The notes: a model not told the origin generated them from the sequence alone. 64,000 nt of DNA from Tenacibaculum caenipelagi (GCF_004363005.1 NZ_SNYH01000003.1:388287-452286); one strand, 5' to 3'. Positions 54,019-63,007 are shown, counted from the first letter of the stretch. Numbers and translations are program-made.

Positions 54019-54639
54019 TTACAAAATATCTAAGCTTCCTTTTCCTTCACGGATAATCTCAGGTTCATCAGTAGTTAAATCAATTACAGTAGATGCCTGA
54101 TTATCTCCATAACCTCCATCAACCACCACATCTACTATGTTTTGCCATTTTTCAAAAATCAGTTCAGGGTCAGTAGTATATTCTAACACTTCATCTTCAT
54201 CATGGATTGATGTTGATATAATCGGATTTCCTAATGCCTTAACTATCGCTCTAGCAATATTGTTATCAGGCACACGAATCCCTACTGTTTTACGCTTTTT
54301 AAATGCTCTAGGCAATGAATTACTTCCTGGTAACACAAATGTATATGGACCAGGTAATGCTCTTTTTAAAATTTTATAGGTAGAGGTATCAATTTGCTTG
54401 ACATAATCAGACAAATGACTTAAATCGTTACACACAAATGAAAAATTAGCTTTTTCAGGCTTAACTCCTTTTATTCTTGCAACTTTATCTAAGGCTTTAT
54501 TGTTGGTAAAATCACAACCTAATCCATACACAGTATCGGTTGGATAAATCACCAATCCTCCATTTTGTAATACCTTTACAATTTTCTGAATCTCTTTAGG
54601 ATTCGGATTGTCATCATACAGTTTTATAAATTGTGCCAT
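54019..54639 (-). CDS. YrdC/Sua5-family protein (threonylcarbamoyladenylate synthase-like)
   Basis: A 206-residue YrdC-domain protein with the ATP/threonine-binding opening GGLVIYPTDTVYGLGCD, KRALPGPYTFVLPG and RKTVGIRVPDN. It ends shortly after STVIDLT..IIREGKG. It may make the threonylcarbamoyl-AMP for tRNA t6A synthesis, or be the paralogous YciO type, which is similar in length. It starts 3 bases after the preceding gene. Confidence 0.85.
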   Translation of the reverse strand: MAQFIKLYDDNPNPKEIQKIVKVLQNGGLVIYPTDTVYGLGCDFTNNKALDKVARIKGVKPEKANFSFVCNDLSHLSDYVKQIDTSTYKILKRALPGPYTFVLPGSNSLPRAFKKRKTVGIRVPDNNIARAIVKALGNPIISTSIHDEDEVLEYTTDPELIFEKWQNIVDVVVDGGYGDNQASTVIDLTTDEPEIIREGKGSLDIL

Positions 54640-54642
54640 AGT

Positions 54643-55143
54643 TTAGTAATTGTCAAAATCAAAATCGTCTAAACTTTCAAAATCATTAAATTCATCGTCA
54701 AATTCGTCATCTAAGTCAGTCGAAAAATCATCTGCTTTAAATTCTTTTTCGGGTGCTTCTTCTGGAATCTCTCCAACAGATAATATTATTTTTGTTTCAG
54801 TAATCACTTCATTTGATTGTTCAATTACCTCCACATAAAACGTCCACATTTGTAAGAAATCATATACGTAAATCAACTTGTCATGTTGATTAGGTAACGT
54901 TTCATTCAATATACAAGTAGCCATTGAAATTCCCTCACCTGCTTCAGACATATTAAAAAGAGGAATTTCTTCTCCTTGGTTCCATTCTTCATCTGTACGA
55001 TAAAAAGAAGCCATTTCTTGTCCGTTAAAACCAAACGATTTTGCGATATCTAAATGTAGTTTCTCTAATGAAGTTGTTTCATTTACCAATAAGGTTCTTA
55101 TAATGTCTTCTTTCGCATCTAAAATTACACGTACTTTATACAT
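54643..55143 (-). CDS. pRiA4b ORF-3-like protein with acidic tail
   Basis: A 166-residue protein (from ATG 55143) resembling the plasmid pRiA4b ORF-3 / IS1096 passenger family: MYKVRVILDAKEDIIRTLLV, then LHLDIAKSFGFNGQEMASFY and a KLIYVYDFLQMWTFYVEV core. The C-terminal 30 residues are almost only Asp, Glu and Phe. Upstream ATGs at 55161 and 55212 lie in or before the proposed promoter at 55164-55181, so the shorter form is preferred. Confidence 0.75.
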   Translation of the reverse strand: MYKVRVILDAKEDIIRTLLVNETTSLEKLHLDIAKSFGFNGQEMASFYRTDEEWNQGEEIPLFNMSEAGEGISMATCILNETLPNQHDKLIYVYDFLQMWTFYVEVIEQSNEVITETKIILSVGEIPEEAPEKEFKADDFSTDLDDEFDDEFNDFESLDDFDFDNY

Positions 55144-55163
55144 TCTGTCATTTTTAATCATTA

Positions 55164-55181
55164 CAAAAATACGTATTTTTG
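55164..55181. promoter_or_regulatory. Perfect 18-bp palindrome acting as two divergent -7 boxes
   Basis: CAAAAATACGTATTTTTG is its own complement and contains TATTTTTG (TAnnTTTG) on each strand. The genes on both sides begin 20 bases from its edges (55143 on minus, 55201 on plus). This fixes both starts and suggests a shared, mutually exclusive promoter. Confidence 0.6.
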
Positions 55182-55200
55182 GATGATAATTTTTAGTAAA

Positions 55201-55617
55201 ATGAATAAGCAAGAATCTCTTACAATCCTTAATAATTACAATAAAAACACCTTAATGGAAACTTTACAAATTGAGTTTGTCGATTTAGGGGATGATTTTA
55301 TTACTGCAAAAATGCCAGTAACTCCAAAAGTACATCAACCTTACGGATTGCTACATGGAGGTGCTACTGCTGCTTTAGCAGAGTCTGTTGGAAGTTGTGC
55401 TTCTGCTTTTTTTTTAAAGGATTCAAATAAAATTGTAAAGGGAATTGAACTTAGCATTAATCATGTAAAAAGTAAAAAAGAAGGAGTAGTTTTTGCTACT
55501 GCTAAGGCGATTCATAAAGGAAAAACAACACATTTATGGGAAGTTAGAATTGTAGACGAAGACAATAATTTGATTTCTCTTTGTAAGATCACCAATATTG
55601 TTTTAGACAAACAGTAG
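55201..55617 (+). CDS. Hotdog-fold thioesterase (PaaI/MenI-like)
   Basis: A 138-residue protein from ATG 55201. An earlier in-frame ATG (55183) lies next to the proposed -7 box and would not be on the transcript. The PaaI-type core HQPYGLLHGGATAALAESVGS, with its Gly and Glu, and the C-terminal VRIVDEDNNLISLCKIT strand are clear. As the genes downstream include isochorismate synthase, it may hydrolyse 1,4-dihydroxy-2-naphthoyl-CoA in menaquinone synthesis. The substrate is inferred from context. Confidence 0.88.
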   Translation: MNKQESLTILNNYNKNTLMETLQIEFVDLGDDFITAKMPVTPKVHQPYGLLHGGATAALAESVGSCASAFFLKDSNKIVKGIELSINHVKSKKEGVVFATAKAIHKGKTTHLWEVRIVDEDNNLISLCKITNIVLDKQ

Positions 55618-55618
55618 G

Positions 55619-56470
55619 ATGAAATTGCTAAAAAAAATCTTAAAAATTACAGGAATATTTCTTTTCATAATACTCCTTGTTTTATATTACTTATTTTCGA
55701 ACTTTACCGCTCCAAAATCTGATAAAGAAATTCTTAAAAAGTTTGAAAATAGCTCTATTACCCTAGTTATAACCTATGAAAATTTTAGAGGATTCGAATA
55801 TCGAAAACTTACTATTAAAAAGGACACAACCTTACCAACCATAGTTTTTGTTCACGGAACTATTGGTTCTTCTACAGATTTTTCAAAATATATGAAAGAC
55901 AGCTTACTGCTTAGTAAAGCTAACATGATTTCTTACGATAGAATCGGTTATAATTATCAAGACAAAAATTCTGTACAAGAAAGTATTGCTTTTGAACGAG
56001 ATATGTTACAAAGTATTTTACAAAAGCTAACTCCAAACAAAACAATTTTAGTAGGTTATTCTTACGGAGGACCAATTACACTTGCTATACAACAAAAAGT
56101 TCGTAAAATAATTTTACTAGCACCTGCGGTGTATAGTGAAATAGAACCTATGCCTTGGGCTTTAAATTTATATAAATGGGAGTTAACACGATGGTTAGTA
56201 CCTTCTGTTTGGCAAGAAGCTAGCAAAGAAAAACTATCTCATAAACAAGACCTACAGTTGTTTGAAAATAACTGGAAAAACTCCCCAAATCAAATAGTAA
56301 GTATTCACGGAACTAGCGATCGGATTGTTCCTTTTGAAAATTCTACATTTTTAGAAGATCAATTCCCAAAAAATCAGTTTGAATTGATTAGTATTCCTGA
56401 TGCTGGCCATGGATTTATTTGGAGTAAATTTGACGACATTAAACAACTTTTAATACATCAATTAGATTGA
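55619..56470 (+). CDS. Alpha/beta hydrolase with N-terminal membrane anchor
   Basis: A 283-residue protein with a hydrophobic N-terminal segment (about residues 8-25). The hydrolase core has the oxyanion strand FVHGTIGSS, nucleophile elbow GYSYGG, an Asp in TSDRIVPFEN and His in DAGHGFIW, so the triad is complete. Its place between the thioesterase and menF could suggest a MenH-like step, but the membrane anchor and sequence do not support MenH. Its stop overlaps the menF TTG. Confidence 0.82.
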   Translation: MKLLKKILKITGIFLFIILLVLYYLFSNFTAPKSDKEILKKFENSSITLVITYENFRGFEYRKLTIKKDTTLPTIVFVHGTIGSSTDFSKYMKDSLLLSKANMISYDRIGYNYQDKNSVQESIAFERDMLQSILQKLTPNKTILVGYSYGGPITLAIQQKVRKIILLAPAVYSEIEPMPWALNLYKWELTRWLVPSVWQEASKEKLSHKQDLQLFENNWKNSPNQIVSIHGTSDRIVPFENSTFLEDQFPKNQFELISIPDAGHGFIWSKFDDIKQLLIHQLD

Positions 56471-57513
56471 ATATTTTTTTAAAAATAGAAGAAACCTTAC
56501 AAAAACAATTGCCTTTTGTTGCCTATAGAAAACCCAATACTTCTGTACTAAAGGGTAGGTTCCAAAAAAACAATAATTTAATTACCTCAATAAATTACAG
56601 CGAGAGCGGGTTCATTTTTGCTCCTTTTGATAGTAGTGAAAAGGCTATTATAATTCCTGAAGAGCAATCTGACTTTTACCAAGAGGAGATAACTCTCAAT
56701 AACAATTTTATTGATGATGCAACTTACACTGCTGATTCTTCTTCCGAAGAAAATCATATTCAATTAGTTAAAAAAGGAGTTAAAGCCATTAAAAATAAGT
56801 TATTTAAAAAAGTAGTACTCTCTAGAAAAGAAAAAGTTGAAGTATCTAATTTTAACCTTATTCAAACTTTTCAGAAATTGTTATACAACTACCCTACTGC
56901 TTTTGTATATGTATGGTATCATCCAAAAGTAGGTTTATGGTTGGGGGCTACTCCTGAAATTCTAGTCAGCATTCAAAACAATCAATTTACTACAATGTCA
57001 TTGGCAGGGACACAAATTTATAACGGAACTACTAATGTTATCTGGCAACCTAAAGAAATAGAAGAACAACAGTTTGTTACTGATTATATTATTGATAGAT
57101 TATCTGAAATTTGTTCAGAAATAACTACTTCTGAAACAGAAACCATTAAGGCTGGTAATTTATTACATATAAGAACTGTTATTCATGGTAATTTGACTAC
57201 CGATTGTTCTACATTAATAAATACTCTACACCCTACTCCCGCAGTTTGTGGGTTACCTTTGATGGCTAGCAAACAGTTTATTACAAATAATGAAAATTAT
57301 AGCAGAAACTTTTATACTGGCTTTTTAGGTGAGTTAAACTTAAACACAAATAAAACTATAAGCTCTGAACTTTTTGTAAACTTGCGCTGTATGGAAGTTG
57401 AAAACAATACTATATCTATTTATGTTGGAGGTGGTATTACAAAAGACAGTGACCCTACAAAAGAATGGGAAGAAACCACTGCAAAAACAATTACTATGAA
57501 AAAGGTGTTGTAG
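56467..57513 (+). CDS. menF: Isochorismate synthase
   Basis: A 348-residue chorismate-binding enzyme from a TTG start overlapping the previous stop (TTGA). It has the catalytic Lys region LFKKVVLSRKEKVEV, the WLGATPEILV block, HPTPAVCGLPLMASKQF and NFYTGFLGELN with the metal-binding Glu residues. Isochorismate from this enzyme feeds menaquinone synthesis. A siderophore use is possible but no such genes are nearby. Confidence 0.92.
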   Translation: MNIFLKIEETLQKQLPFVAYRKPNTSVLKGRFQKNNNLITSINYSESGFIFAPFDSSEKAIIIPEEQSDFYQEEITLNNNFIDDATYTADSSSEENHIQLVKKGVKAIKNKLFKKVVLSRKEKVEVSNFNLIQTFQKLLYNYPTAFVYVWYHPKVGLWLGATPEILVSIQNNQFTTMSLAGTQIYNGTTNVIWQPKEIEEQQFVTDYIIDRLSEICSEITTSETETIKAGNLLHIRTVIHGNLTTDCSTLINTLHPTPAVCGLPLMASKQFITNNENYSRNFYTGFLGELNLNTNKTISSELFVNLRCMEVENNTISIYVGGGITKDSDPTKEWEETTAKTITMKKVL

Positions 57514-57552
57514 TACCTACATAATTGTACCTAGTTATAAAATATTAAAATA

Positions 57553-57588
57553 AAAACCACCAATTGCTTTATAGCAATGGCGGTTTTC
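57553..57588 (+). terminator. Probable terminator after menF
   Basis: A stem of AAAACC with ATTGC (57553-57567) pairs with GCAAT and GGTTTT (57574-57587), with one mismatch and a bulge. The T run is short, so termination may be weak. Confidence 0.55.
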
Positions 57589-57689
57589 GTGTGTAAATTG
57601 AATTTGAATTGATTTTTTTAGAATTCTATAAACTCTAAGCACAAAAAATTGCGTTAGGGTTATATTATTACTAAACAGTTTTTTTCTGT

Positions 57690-58055
57690 TTATATATCAT
57701 CAAAAGAAACGTCTGTAAAACTTTCTGTAGAGTTAGCTTCAGTAGCAATACCTTCTTCTTCTTTCTTATAGTCTTTTTGGTGACGTTCACTAATTACTTC
57801 AGAACCTTTTTCGTTTACAATAAAGTCTGTTGCTTTATTCAACATTTCTTTAAAATCGGTAAAGTCTTCTTTGTATAAGTAAATTTTATGTTTTTGATAA
57901 TGAAAAGATCCATCATCGTGAGTGAACTTCTTACTTTCTGTTACTGTTAAATAATAATCATCTGCCTTTGTAGATCTAACGTCGAAAAAATACGTTCTTC
58001 TTCCTGCTCTTAAAACTTGTGAAAAAATTTCCTCTTGTTCTACTCTCTCGCTCAT
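57690..58055 (-). CDS. PUR-family (DUF3276) nucleic-acid-binding protein
   Basis: A 121-residue protein with the DUF3276/PUR-alpha-like fold: IFSQVLRAGRRTYFFDVRST, then DYYLTVTESKKF and HYQKHKIYLYKEDFTDFKEML, and an acidic tail. PUR repeats bind single-stranded DNA or RNA in eukaryotes. The bacterial form is common in Bacteroidota and is likely an RNA- or DNA-binding protein. It has its own promoter. Confidence 0.88.
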   Translation of the reverse strand: MSERVEQEEIFSQVLRAGRRTYFFDVRSTKADDYYLTVTESKKFTHDDGSFHYQKHKIYLYKEDFTDFKEMLNKATDFIVNEKGSEVISERHQKDYKKEEEGIATEANSTESFTDVSFDDI

Positions 58056-58099
58056 AATTCTTTTGCTTAAATAATAGTTGTTTACTTAAAATTTTTCAA

Positions 58100-58128
58100 C
58101 AAATCTAACAAAATATTTGACTTGGCAA
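58100..58128 (-). promoter_or_regulatory. Promoter of the PUR-family gene
   Basis: On the minus strand TTG (58128-58126) and TAGATTTG (58107-58100) are separated by 18 bases, fitting the Bacteroidota -33/-7 consensus. The leader to the ATG is about 40 bases. Confidence 0.65.
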
Positions 58129-58137
58129 TACGAAACG

Positions 58138-59892
58138 CTATATTTCTTTTTCCAAAAGTTGTTGTTCATATAGCTCTTTGTAATACCCTTCTTCTTTTAC
58201 CAATTGATTATGAACCCCTTGCTGAATTATTTTTCCTTCATCCAATACAATAATTTTATCCGCATTTTTTGCCGATGAAACTCTATGACTTATAATTAAA
58301 GTGGTTTTATCACTTGAAACTCGCTCTAAATTTGACAAAATTCGCTCTTCGGTTTCGGTATCAACTGCTGATAGGCAATCATCAAAAATTAAAATCTTAG
58401 GATCTTTAATAATCGCTCTAGCTATTGATGTTCGTTGCTTTTGTCCTCCAGAAAGCGTTACTCCTCTTTCTCCCAAAATAGTATTATATCCTTCTTTAAA
58501 ATCAATAATATTATCGTGAATCACTGCGTTTTTTGCCGCTTCTATAATTTCTTCTTTAGTAGCATCTTCTTTTCCAAATTTTATATTATTTTCAATAGAA
58601 TCTGAAAACAAAAATGGTTCTTGTGGTACAAATCCTATTTGATTTCTTATATCATAAAGATTACAATCCTTAATGTTTTTCCCATCTACAAAAACTGCTC
58701 CTTCAGTTGTATCGTATAAACGTGATATCAAATTAATAATGGATGATTTCCCACTTCCTGTTTTTCCTAAAACTGCTAAGGTTTCACCTTTATCAACTTT
58801 AAAACTAACATCTTTTAATGCTGTAATATTAGTGTCTTCATAAGTTAATGAAACATGCTTAAACTCAATTTCACCTTCAATTTCTGTTATTCCTTCATTT
58901 GTGTTTTTTATTTCTGGAACTTGCTGTAAAAATTCATTAATTCTTTCTTGAGAAGCCTCTGCTTGTTGCACCATCGATGTCACCCAACCTACCACCGCTA
59001 CTGGCCATGTTAAAATATTTACGTACATAACAAATGCTCCAATAGCTCCTACTTGAATTTCTCCATCAATGTACAATCTTCCTCCTACATATAAAACGAT
59101 AACATTACTAATTCCAATTAATAAAATCATTAGAGGAAAAAATAAGGCTTGCACTTTATACAAATTAATATTCTTTTCTTTACTGGCATCAGCTAAATCA
59201 TCAAAATTTTTGATTACTACTTCCTCAATTGCATACGACTTTACGACATTGATTCCTGAGAAAAACTCTTGATTAAATGTAGTTAGCTTTGATAAGTATT
59301 GCTGCACAACAGTACTTCGCTTATTAATTTGCTTACTTAAAATAAAAACTGATACTGACAAAACAGGAAATGGTATCATGGTATACAAAGTTAGCTTTGG
59401 AGAAATTGCATACATCTGAGTAAAACCAATCACAAATGACACTAACATATTTAATGAATACATAATAGATGGTCCAACATACATACGCACCTTTGAAACA
59501 TCTTCGCTAATACGATTCATTAAATCACCTGTTCTATTCTGTTTATAAAAGTTAAGCGATAATCGTTGATACTGCTGATAAATTTCATTTTTTAAATCAA
59601 ACTCTATTAATCGAGACATCACAATAATTGTTTGACGCATTAAAAAAGTAAAAAAACCTCCTATTAATGTTACCGCTATTATTAATAAGATATTTTTTAG
59701 AAGAATACTTTTCACTTCTTCTAATTCAGTTATCTTACCTAATTGATAATCTTCTACTACGTTCAACGAATCTCCTACAAAATCTGGAATTTTTAATGTG
59801 AATATTTTGGCTAATACTGTAATAAAAACCCCTAATAACAATCTCCATTTATACTTAATAAAGTACTTATTTAAATATTGTAATGCTTTCAA
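58138..59892 (-). CDS. ABC exporter half-transporter with Asp-Asp Walker B
   Basis: A 584-residue protein with six predicted membrane segments (about residues 15-300) and a C-terminal ATPase domain. It has Walker A GKTGSGKSS, signature LSGGQKQR and H-loop ISHR. Walker B reads ILIFDDCLSAVD, so the catalytic Glu is Asp, as in the degenerate half of heterodimeric exporters (BmrC/TM287 type). No partner half is adjacent. It probably exports drugs or lipids with a partner encoded elsewhere, or works as a slow homodimer. Confidence 0.9.
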   Translation of the reverse strand: MKALQYLNKYFIKYKWRLLLGVFITVLAKIFTLKIPDFVGDSLNVVEDYQLGKITELEEVKSILLKNILLIIAVTLIGGFFTFLMRQTIIVMSRLIEFDLKNEIYQQYQRLSLNFYKQNRTGDLMNRISEDVSKVRMYVGPSIMYSLNMLVSFVIGFTQMYAISPKLTLYTMIPFPVLSVSVFILSKQINKRSTVVQQYLSKLTTFNQEFFSGINVVKSYAIEEVVIKNFDDLADASKEKNINLYKVQALFFPLMILLIGISNVIVLYVGGRLYIDGEIQVGAIGAFVMYVNILTWPVAVVGWVTSMVQQAEASQERINEFLQQVPEIKNTNEGITEIEGEIEFKHVSLTYEDTNITALKDVSFKVDKGETLAVLGKTGSGKSSIINLISRLYDTTEGAVFVDGKNIKDCNLYDIRNQIGFVPQEPFLFSDSIENNIKFGKEDATKEEIIEAAKNAVIHDNIIDFKEGYNTILGERGVTLSGGQKQRTSIARAIIKDPKILIFDDCLSAVDTETEERILSNLERVSSDKTTLIISHRVSSAKNADKIIVLDEGKIIQQGVHNQLVKEEGYYKELYEQQLLEKEI

Positions 59893-59964
59893 CCTTATCT
59901 TTTTATAAAAATTAAACTTTAAAAAGAGCCCCTGTTAAAGATACCATAATTAAGCTCTCTTTTT

Positions 59965-59995
59965 TTGCTTATGTTTTAACGATTTCTTACTTTTG
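59965..59995 (+). promoter_or_regulatory. Promoter of the amino acid dehydrogenase gene
   Basis: TTG (59965-59967) and TACTTTTG (59988-59995) are spaced 20 bases apart. The transcript would begin after 59995, so the GTG there cannot be the start codon and ATG 60049 is chosen. Confidence 0.65.
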
Positions 59996-60048
59996 TGCTC
60001 AAATTTTTGAGATTGCTTAAATTATCTCAGATTAAAAAACTTAAACAA

Positions 60049-61149
60049 ATGACATCAGAAATCATTGATACTAAAGATCTTAAGAACGACCCAGTGTTTG
60101 GTCAGTTATCTTTTGACAATCACGAGCAAATTGTTTTTTGCAACGACGAAGATACAGGTTTAAAAGCAATTATCGGTATCCATAACACAACTTTAGGGCC
60201 TGCTTTAGGAGGTACAAGAATGTGGCAATATAAAAGTGAATGGGAAGCTTTAAACGATGTGTTACGTTTGTCTCGTGGTATGACTTATAAGTCTGCTATT
60301 ACTGGTTTAAACCTTGGTGGTGGTAAAGCAGTTATTATTGGTGATGCTAAGACTCAAAAAAATGACGCATTAATGCGTAAGTTTGGTGAGTTTGTTAATT
60401 CTTTAAGCGGAAAGTATATTACTGCTGAAGATGTTGGGATGGAAACTCGTGATATGGATGTTATTCGTGAGGTGACTCCACACGTAACAGGTGTTTCTGA
60501 AGCTATTGGTGGATCTGGAAACCCTTCTCCTGTAACTGCTTACGGAGTATACATGGGAATGAAAGCCGCAGCTAAATATAAATTTGGAACTGATAATTTA
60601 GACGGTAAAAAAGTTTTAGTACAAGGTGTAGGACATGTTGGAGAAACTTTAGTTAAGCACATTACAGATGAAGGTGCTCAGGTTATCTTAAACGATATTA
60701 ATGAAGCTCGTCTTGAAGAATTGAGCAAAAAATACGGTGCAAACGTAGTATTAGGAAACGATATTTACGGATTAGATCTTGATATTTATGCGCCTTGTGC
60801 TTTAGGTGCTACGATTAATGATGAAAGTATCGCACAGCTAAAAGCGAAAGTAATTGCTGGTGCTGCAAATAACCAATTAGCTGACGAATTAAGACACGGT
60901 ATGATGTTAAAAGAAAAAGGAATTGCATATGCTCCTGATTTCTTAATCAACGCTGGTGGTATTATTAATGTATATGCAGAAGTTGAAGGTTACGACAAAG
61001 CTGAAAGCTTAAAGAGAACTGAAAACATCTATAATACTACATTAGAAATTTTCAATTTATCTGAAAAAGAGAATATCACTACACATCAAGCTGCTTTTAA
61101 TATCGCACAAGCAAGAATTGATGCTCGTAAAAAAGAGCAAAATAGCTAG
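60049..61149 (+). CDS. Glu/Leu/Phe/Val dehydrogenase (leucine dehydrogenase type)
   Basis: A 366-residue NAD-dependent amino acid dehydrogenase from ATG 60049. It has the family N-terminal block (IHNTTLGPALGGTRMW), the catalytic-Lys region GLNLGGGKAVIIGD and the Rossmann motif VQGVGHVGETL. Length fits octameric leucine dehydrogenases. It reversibly deaminates branched-chain amino acids. Substrate preference cannot be read exactly, but the leucine/valine type is more likely than glutamate. Confidence 0.93.
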   Translation: MTSEIIDTKDLKNDPVFGQLSFDNHEQIVFCNDEDTGLKAIIGIHNTTLGPALGGTRMWQYKSEWEALNDVLRLSRGMTYKSAITGLNLGGGKAVIIGDAKTQKNDALMRKFGEFVNSLSGKYITAEDVGMETRDMDVIREVTPHVTGVSEAIGGSGNPSPVTAYGVYMGMKAAAKYKFGTDNLDGKKVLVQGVGHVGETLVKHITDEGAQVILNDINEARLEELSKKYGANVVLGNDIYGLDLDIYAPCALGATINDESIAQLKAKVIAGAANNQLADELRHGMMLKEKGIAYAPDFLINAGGIINVYAEVEGYDKAESLKRTENIYNTTLEIFNLSEKENITTHQAAFNIAQARIDARKKEQNS

Positions 61150-61168
61150 ATAAAAAACAAAAAAGTTT

Positions 61169-61213
61169 TACTTTTGCAGAGCGTTAGAAATAGTTTCTTA
61201 CGCTCTTTTTTTT
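61169..61213 (+). promoter_or_regulatory. -7 box followed at once by a terminator hairpin upstream of nusB
   Basis: TACTTTTG (61169-61176) is followed by a hairpin GAGCGTTAGAAA/TTTCTTACGCTC (61179-61190 and 61194-61205) and a T tract. It is a terminator for the dehydrogenase gene. If the -7 box is real it would also sit at the 5' end of the nusB leader. No -33 TTG is visible. Confidence 0.7.
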
Positions 61214-61226
61214 AAAGTTCTTTAAA

Positions 61227-62165
61227 ATGATTAATAGAAGACATATTCGAGTTAAAGTGATGCAGTCGATTTATGCTATGCAACAATCGCACAATGATGA
61301 TTTAGTTAAAGAAGAAAAATTCTTGAAACACAGCATTCAAAAAATGTACGACTTGTACGTTTTAAATCTTCAATTACTAGTTGAAGTACAAAAATTAGCT
61401 CGTAAAAGAATAGAGCTTTCTAAAAAGAAAATTCTTGCTACTAAAGAAGAATTAAACCCTAACACAAAATTTATTGATAACAAACTCATAAACTTACTGA
61501 ATGAAAGTGTAAGTTTAGAAGGCTATGTTGAGCTTAATAAGCTTAATTATTGGGATCTTGACGATGAATATGTAAAGATTTTGTTAGAGGAATTACAAAA
61601 AAGTACTATCTATGAAAAGTACATGGATACTGTTGAAGACTCTTTTAATGTAGACAGAGCTTTTGTAATTGATTTTTTTAGAGAAATAGTAGCTCCTAAT
61701 GAAAAATTAGCTGATTATTTTGAAGACAAAATGATTTCATGGGTAGATGATATGCCTTTTGTGAATACTTGGATACTAAAGTCGTTAAATAAACAAAAAG
61801 CAAGCAATCCTTTTATTTTAGGTAGTCTTTATAAAGATGACGAAGACAAAGCATTTGTATCAAATTTATTCAATAAAACAATGCTACATCAACATAAATA
61901 TGAAGAAGACATCAAAGAAAAAACACCTAACTGGGAAACAGATAGAATTGCTGACATTGATATGATTATCATTAAAATGGCGATAACAGAATTCTTACAC
62001 TTCCCTTCTATTCCAAGCAGAGTTACCATTAACGAATATATAGAATTAGCTAAAGATTACTCTACTAACAAAAGCGGTTATTTTGTTAATGGTGTTTTAG
62101 ACAAACTTGCCAAAGATTATTTAGCTGAAGATAAGATGGTTAAAATTGGCAGGGGTTTATTGTAA
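61227..62165 (+). CDS. nusB: Transcription antitermination protein NusB, long form
   Basis: A 312-residue protein. The C-terminal half is the NusB fold (DWNTDRIADIDMIIIKMAITEF-like: WETDRIADIDMIIIKMAITEF, then INEYIELAKDYS and FVNGVLDKLAKD). The N-terminal RRHIRVKVMQSIYAMQQS opening is that of NusB. The middle is longer than in the E. coli form, as is usual for Bacteroidota. It acts with NusE in rRNA antitermination. It starts 39 bases before DUF1573 in the same run. Confidence 0.94.
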   Translation: MINRRHIRVKVMQSIYAMQQSHNDDLVKEEKFLKHSIQKMYDLYVLNLQLLVEVQKLARKRIELSKKKILATKEELNPNTKFIDNKLINLLNESVSLEGYVELNKLNYWDLDDEYVKILLEELQKSTIYEKYMDTVEDSFNVDRAFVIDFFREIVAPNEKLADYFEDKMISWVDDMPFVNTWILKSLNKQKASNPFILGSLYKDDEDKAFVSNLFNKTMLHQHKYEEDIKEKTPNWETDRIADIDMIIIKMAITEFLHFPSIPSRVTINEYIELAKDYSTNKSGYFVNGVLDKLAKDYLAEDKMVKIGRGLL

Positions 62166-62203
62166 TAAATTAGTACTTTTACAACAAATTAAAAATATTT
62201 ACA

Positions 62204-62671
62204 ATGAAAAAATTAGCAGTAGCAATAGCATTAGTTGTTTCGACTGGATTATTAGTTTCTTGCGGACAAGGAAATGCTTCATCAAAAGTAAAAAAAGAAA
62301 ATGTTGAAAATGCAGAAAAAAGGGATAACACTATTAATTTAGGTGCTCCTACTATTTCTTTTGACAAAGAAGATTACGATTTTGGTACTGTTAACGAAGG
62401 AGACATTGTTGAAACTACCTTCGTAGTAACCAATACAGGTAAAGCAGACTTAGTTATTACTCACGCACAAGCTAGCTGTGGATGTACTATCCCTGATTGG
62501 CCAAAAGAACCTATCGCTCCTGGTAAAACTGGTGAAATTAAGGTTAAATTTAACACTAACGGAAAACCTAATAAACAATCAAAATCGATAACCTTAACTA
62601 CCAACACTGAAAAAGGTAGAGAAGTTATTAAAATTCACGGAATGGTAACCCCTAAAAAGAAAACTGTATAA
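62204..62671 (+). CDS. DUF1573 lipoprotein
   Basis: A 155-residue protein with a lipoprotein signal (LLVSCGQG) and a DUF1573 beta-sandwich: YDFGTVNEGDIVETTFVVTN followed by ASCGCTIPDWP and APGKTGEIKVKFNTNGK. The CGC motif and overall shape are typical. It is widely paired with nusB and yajC in Bacteroidota. Function unknown. Its stop overlaps the yajC start (TAATG). Confidence 0.95.
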   Translation: MKKLAVAIALVVSTGLLVSCGQGNASSKVKKENVENAEKRDNTINLGAPTISFDKEDYDFGTVNEGDIVETTFVVTNTGKADLVITHAQASCGCTIPDWPKEPIAPGKTGEIKVKFNTNGKPNKQSKSITLTTNTEKGREVIKIHGMVTPKKKTV

Positions 62672-62991
62672 TGTTTATAACCATTTTTTTACAAGCTAGC
62701 ACACAGCAAAGCTTAATGAATATGCTTCCTTTTGTAGCAATGATTGCTGTTTTTTACTTTTTAATTATTCGTCCACAAATGAGACGTCAAAAAAAGGAAA
62801 AACAATTTCAAACTGAAATCAAGAAAGGAGCAAAAATAGTAACAACTAGTGGTATTCACGGAAAAATAATTGAAATTAACGACACCGATAATACCGTTAC
62901 TATTGAAACAGGAGCTGGTAAAATTAAATTTGAACGCTCTGCCATTTCTATGGAACTAAGTAAAAAATACAATACTGATAGTAAAAACTAA
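62671..62991 (+). CDS. yajC: Preprotein translocase subunit YajC
   Basis: A 106-residue single-pass membrane protein (FVAMIAVFYFLIIRPQMRRQKKEKQFQ split between membrane and cytosolic arms) with a C-terminal GAKIVTTSGIHGKIIEI beta domain. It associates with SecDF. It overlaps the DUF1573 stop by one base and precedes a strong terminator. Confidence 0.96.
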   Translation: MFITIFLQASTQQSLMNMLPFVAMIAVFYFLIIRPQMRRQKKEKQFQTEIKKGAKIVTTSGIHGKIIEINDTDNTVTIETGAGKIKFERSAISMELSKKYNTDSKN

Positions 62992-63007
62992 CAGAATACC
63001 TTTTTAT

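Noticed and set aside
55619..56470. MenH assignment for the alpha/beta hydrolase
   Set aside because: A membrane anchor and general lipase-like features do not match MenH, although menF is next to it.
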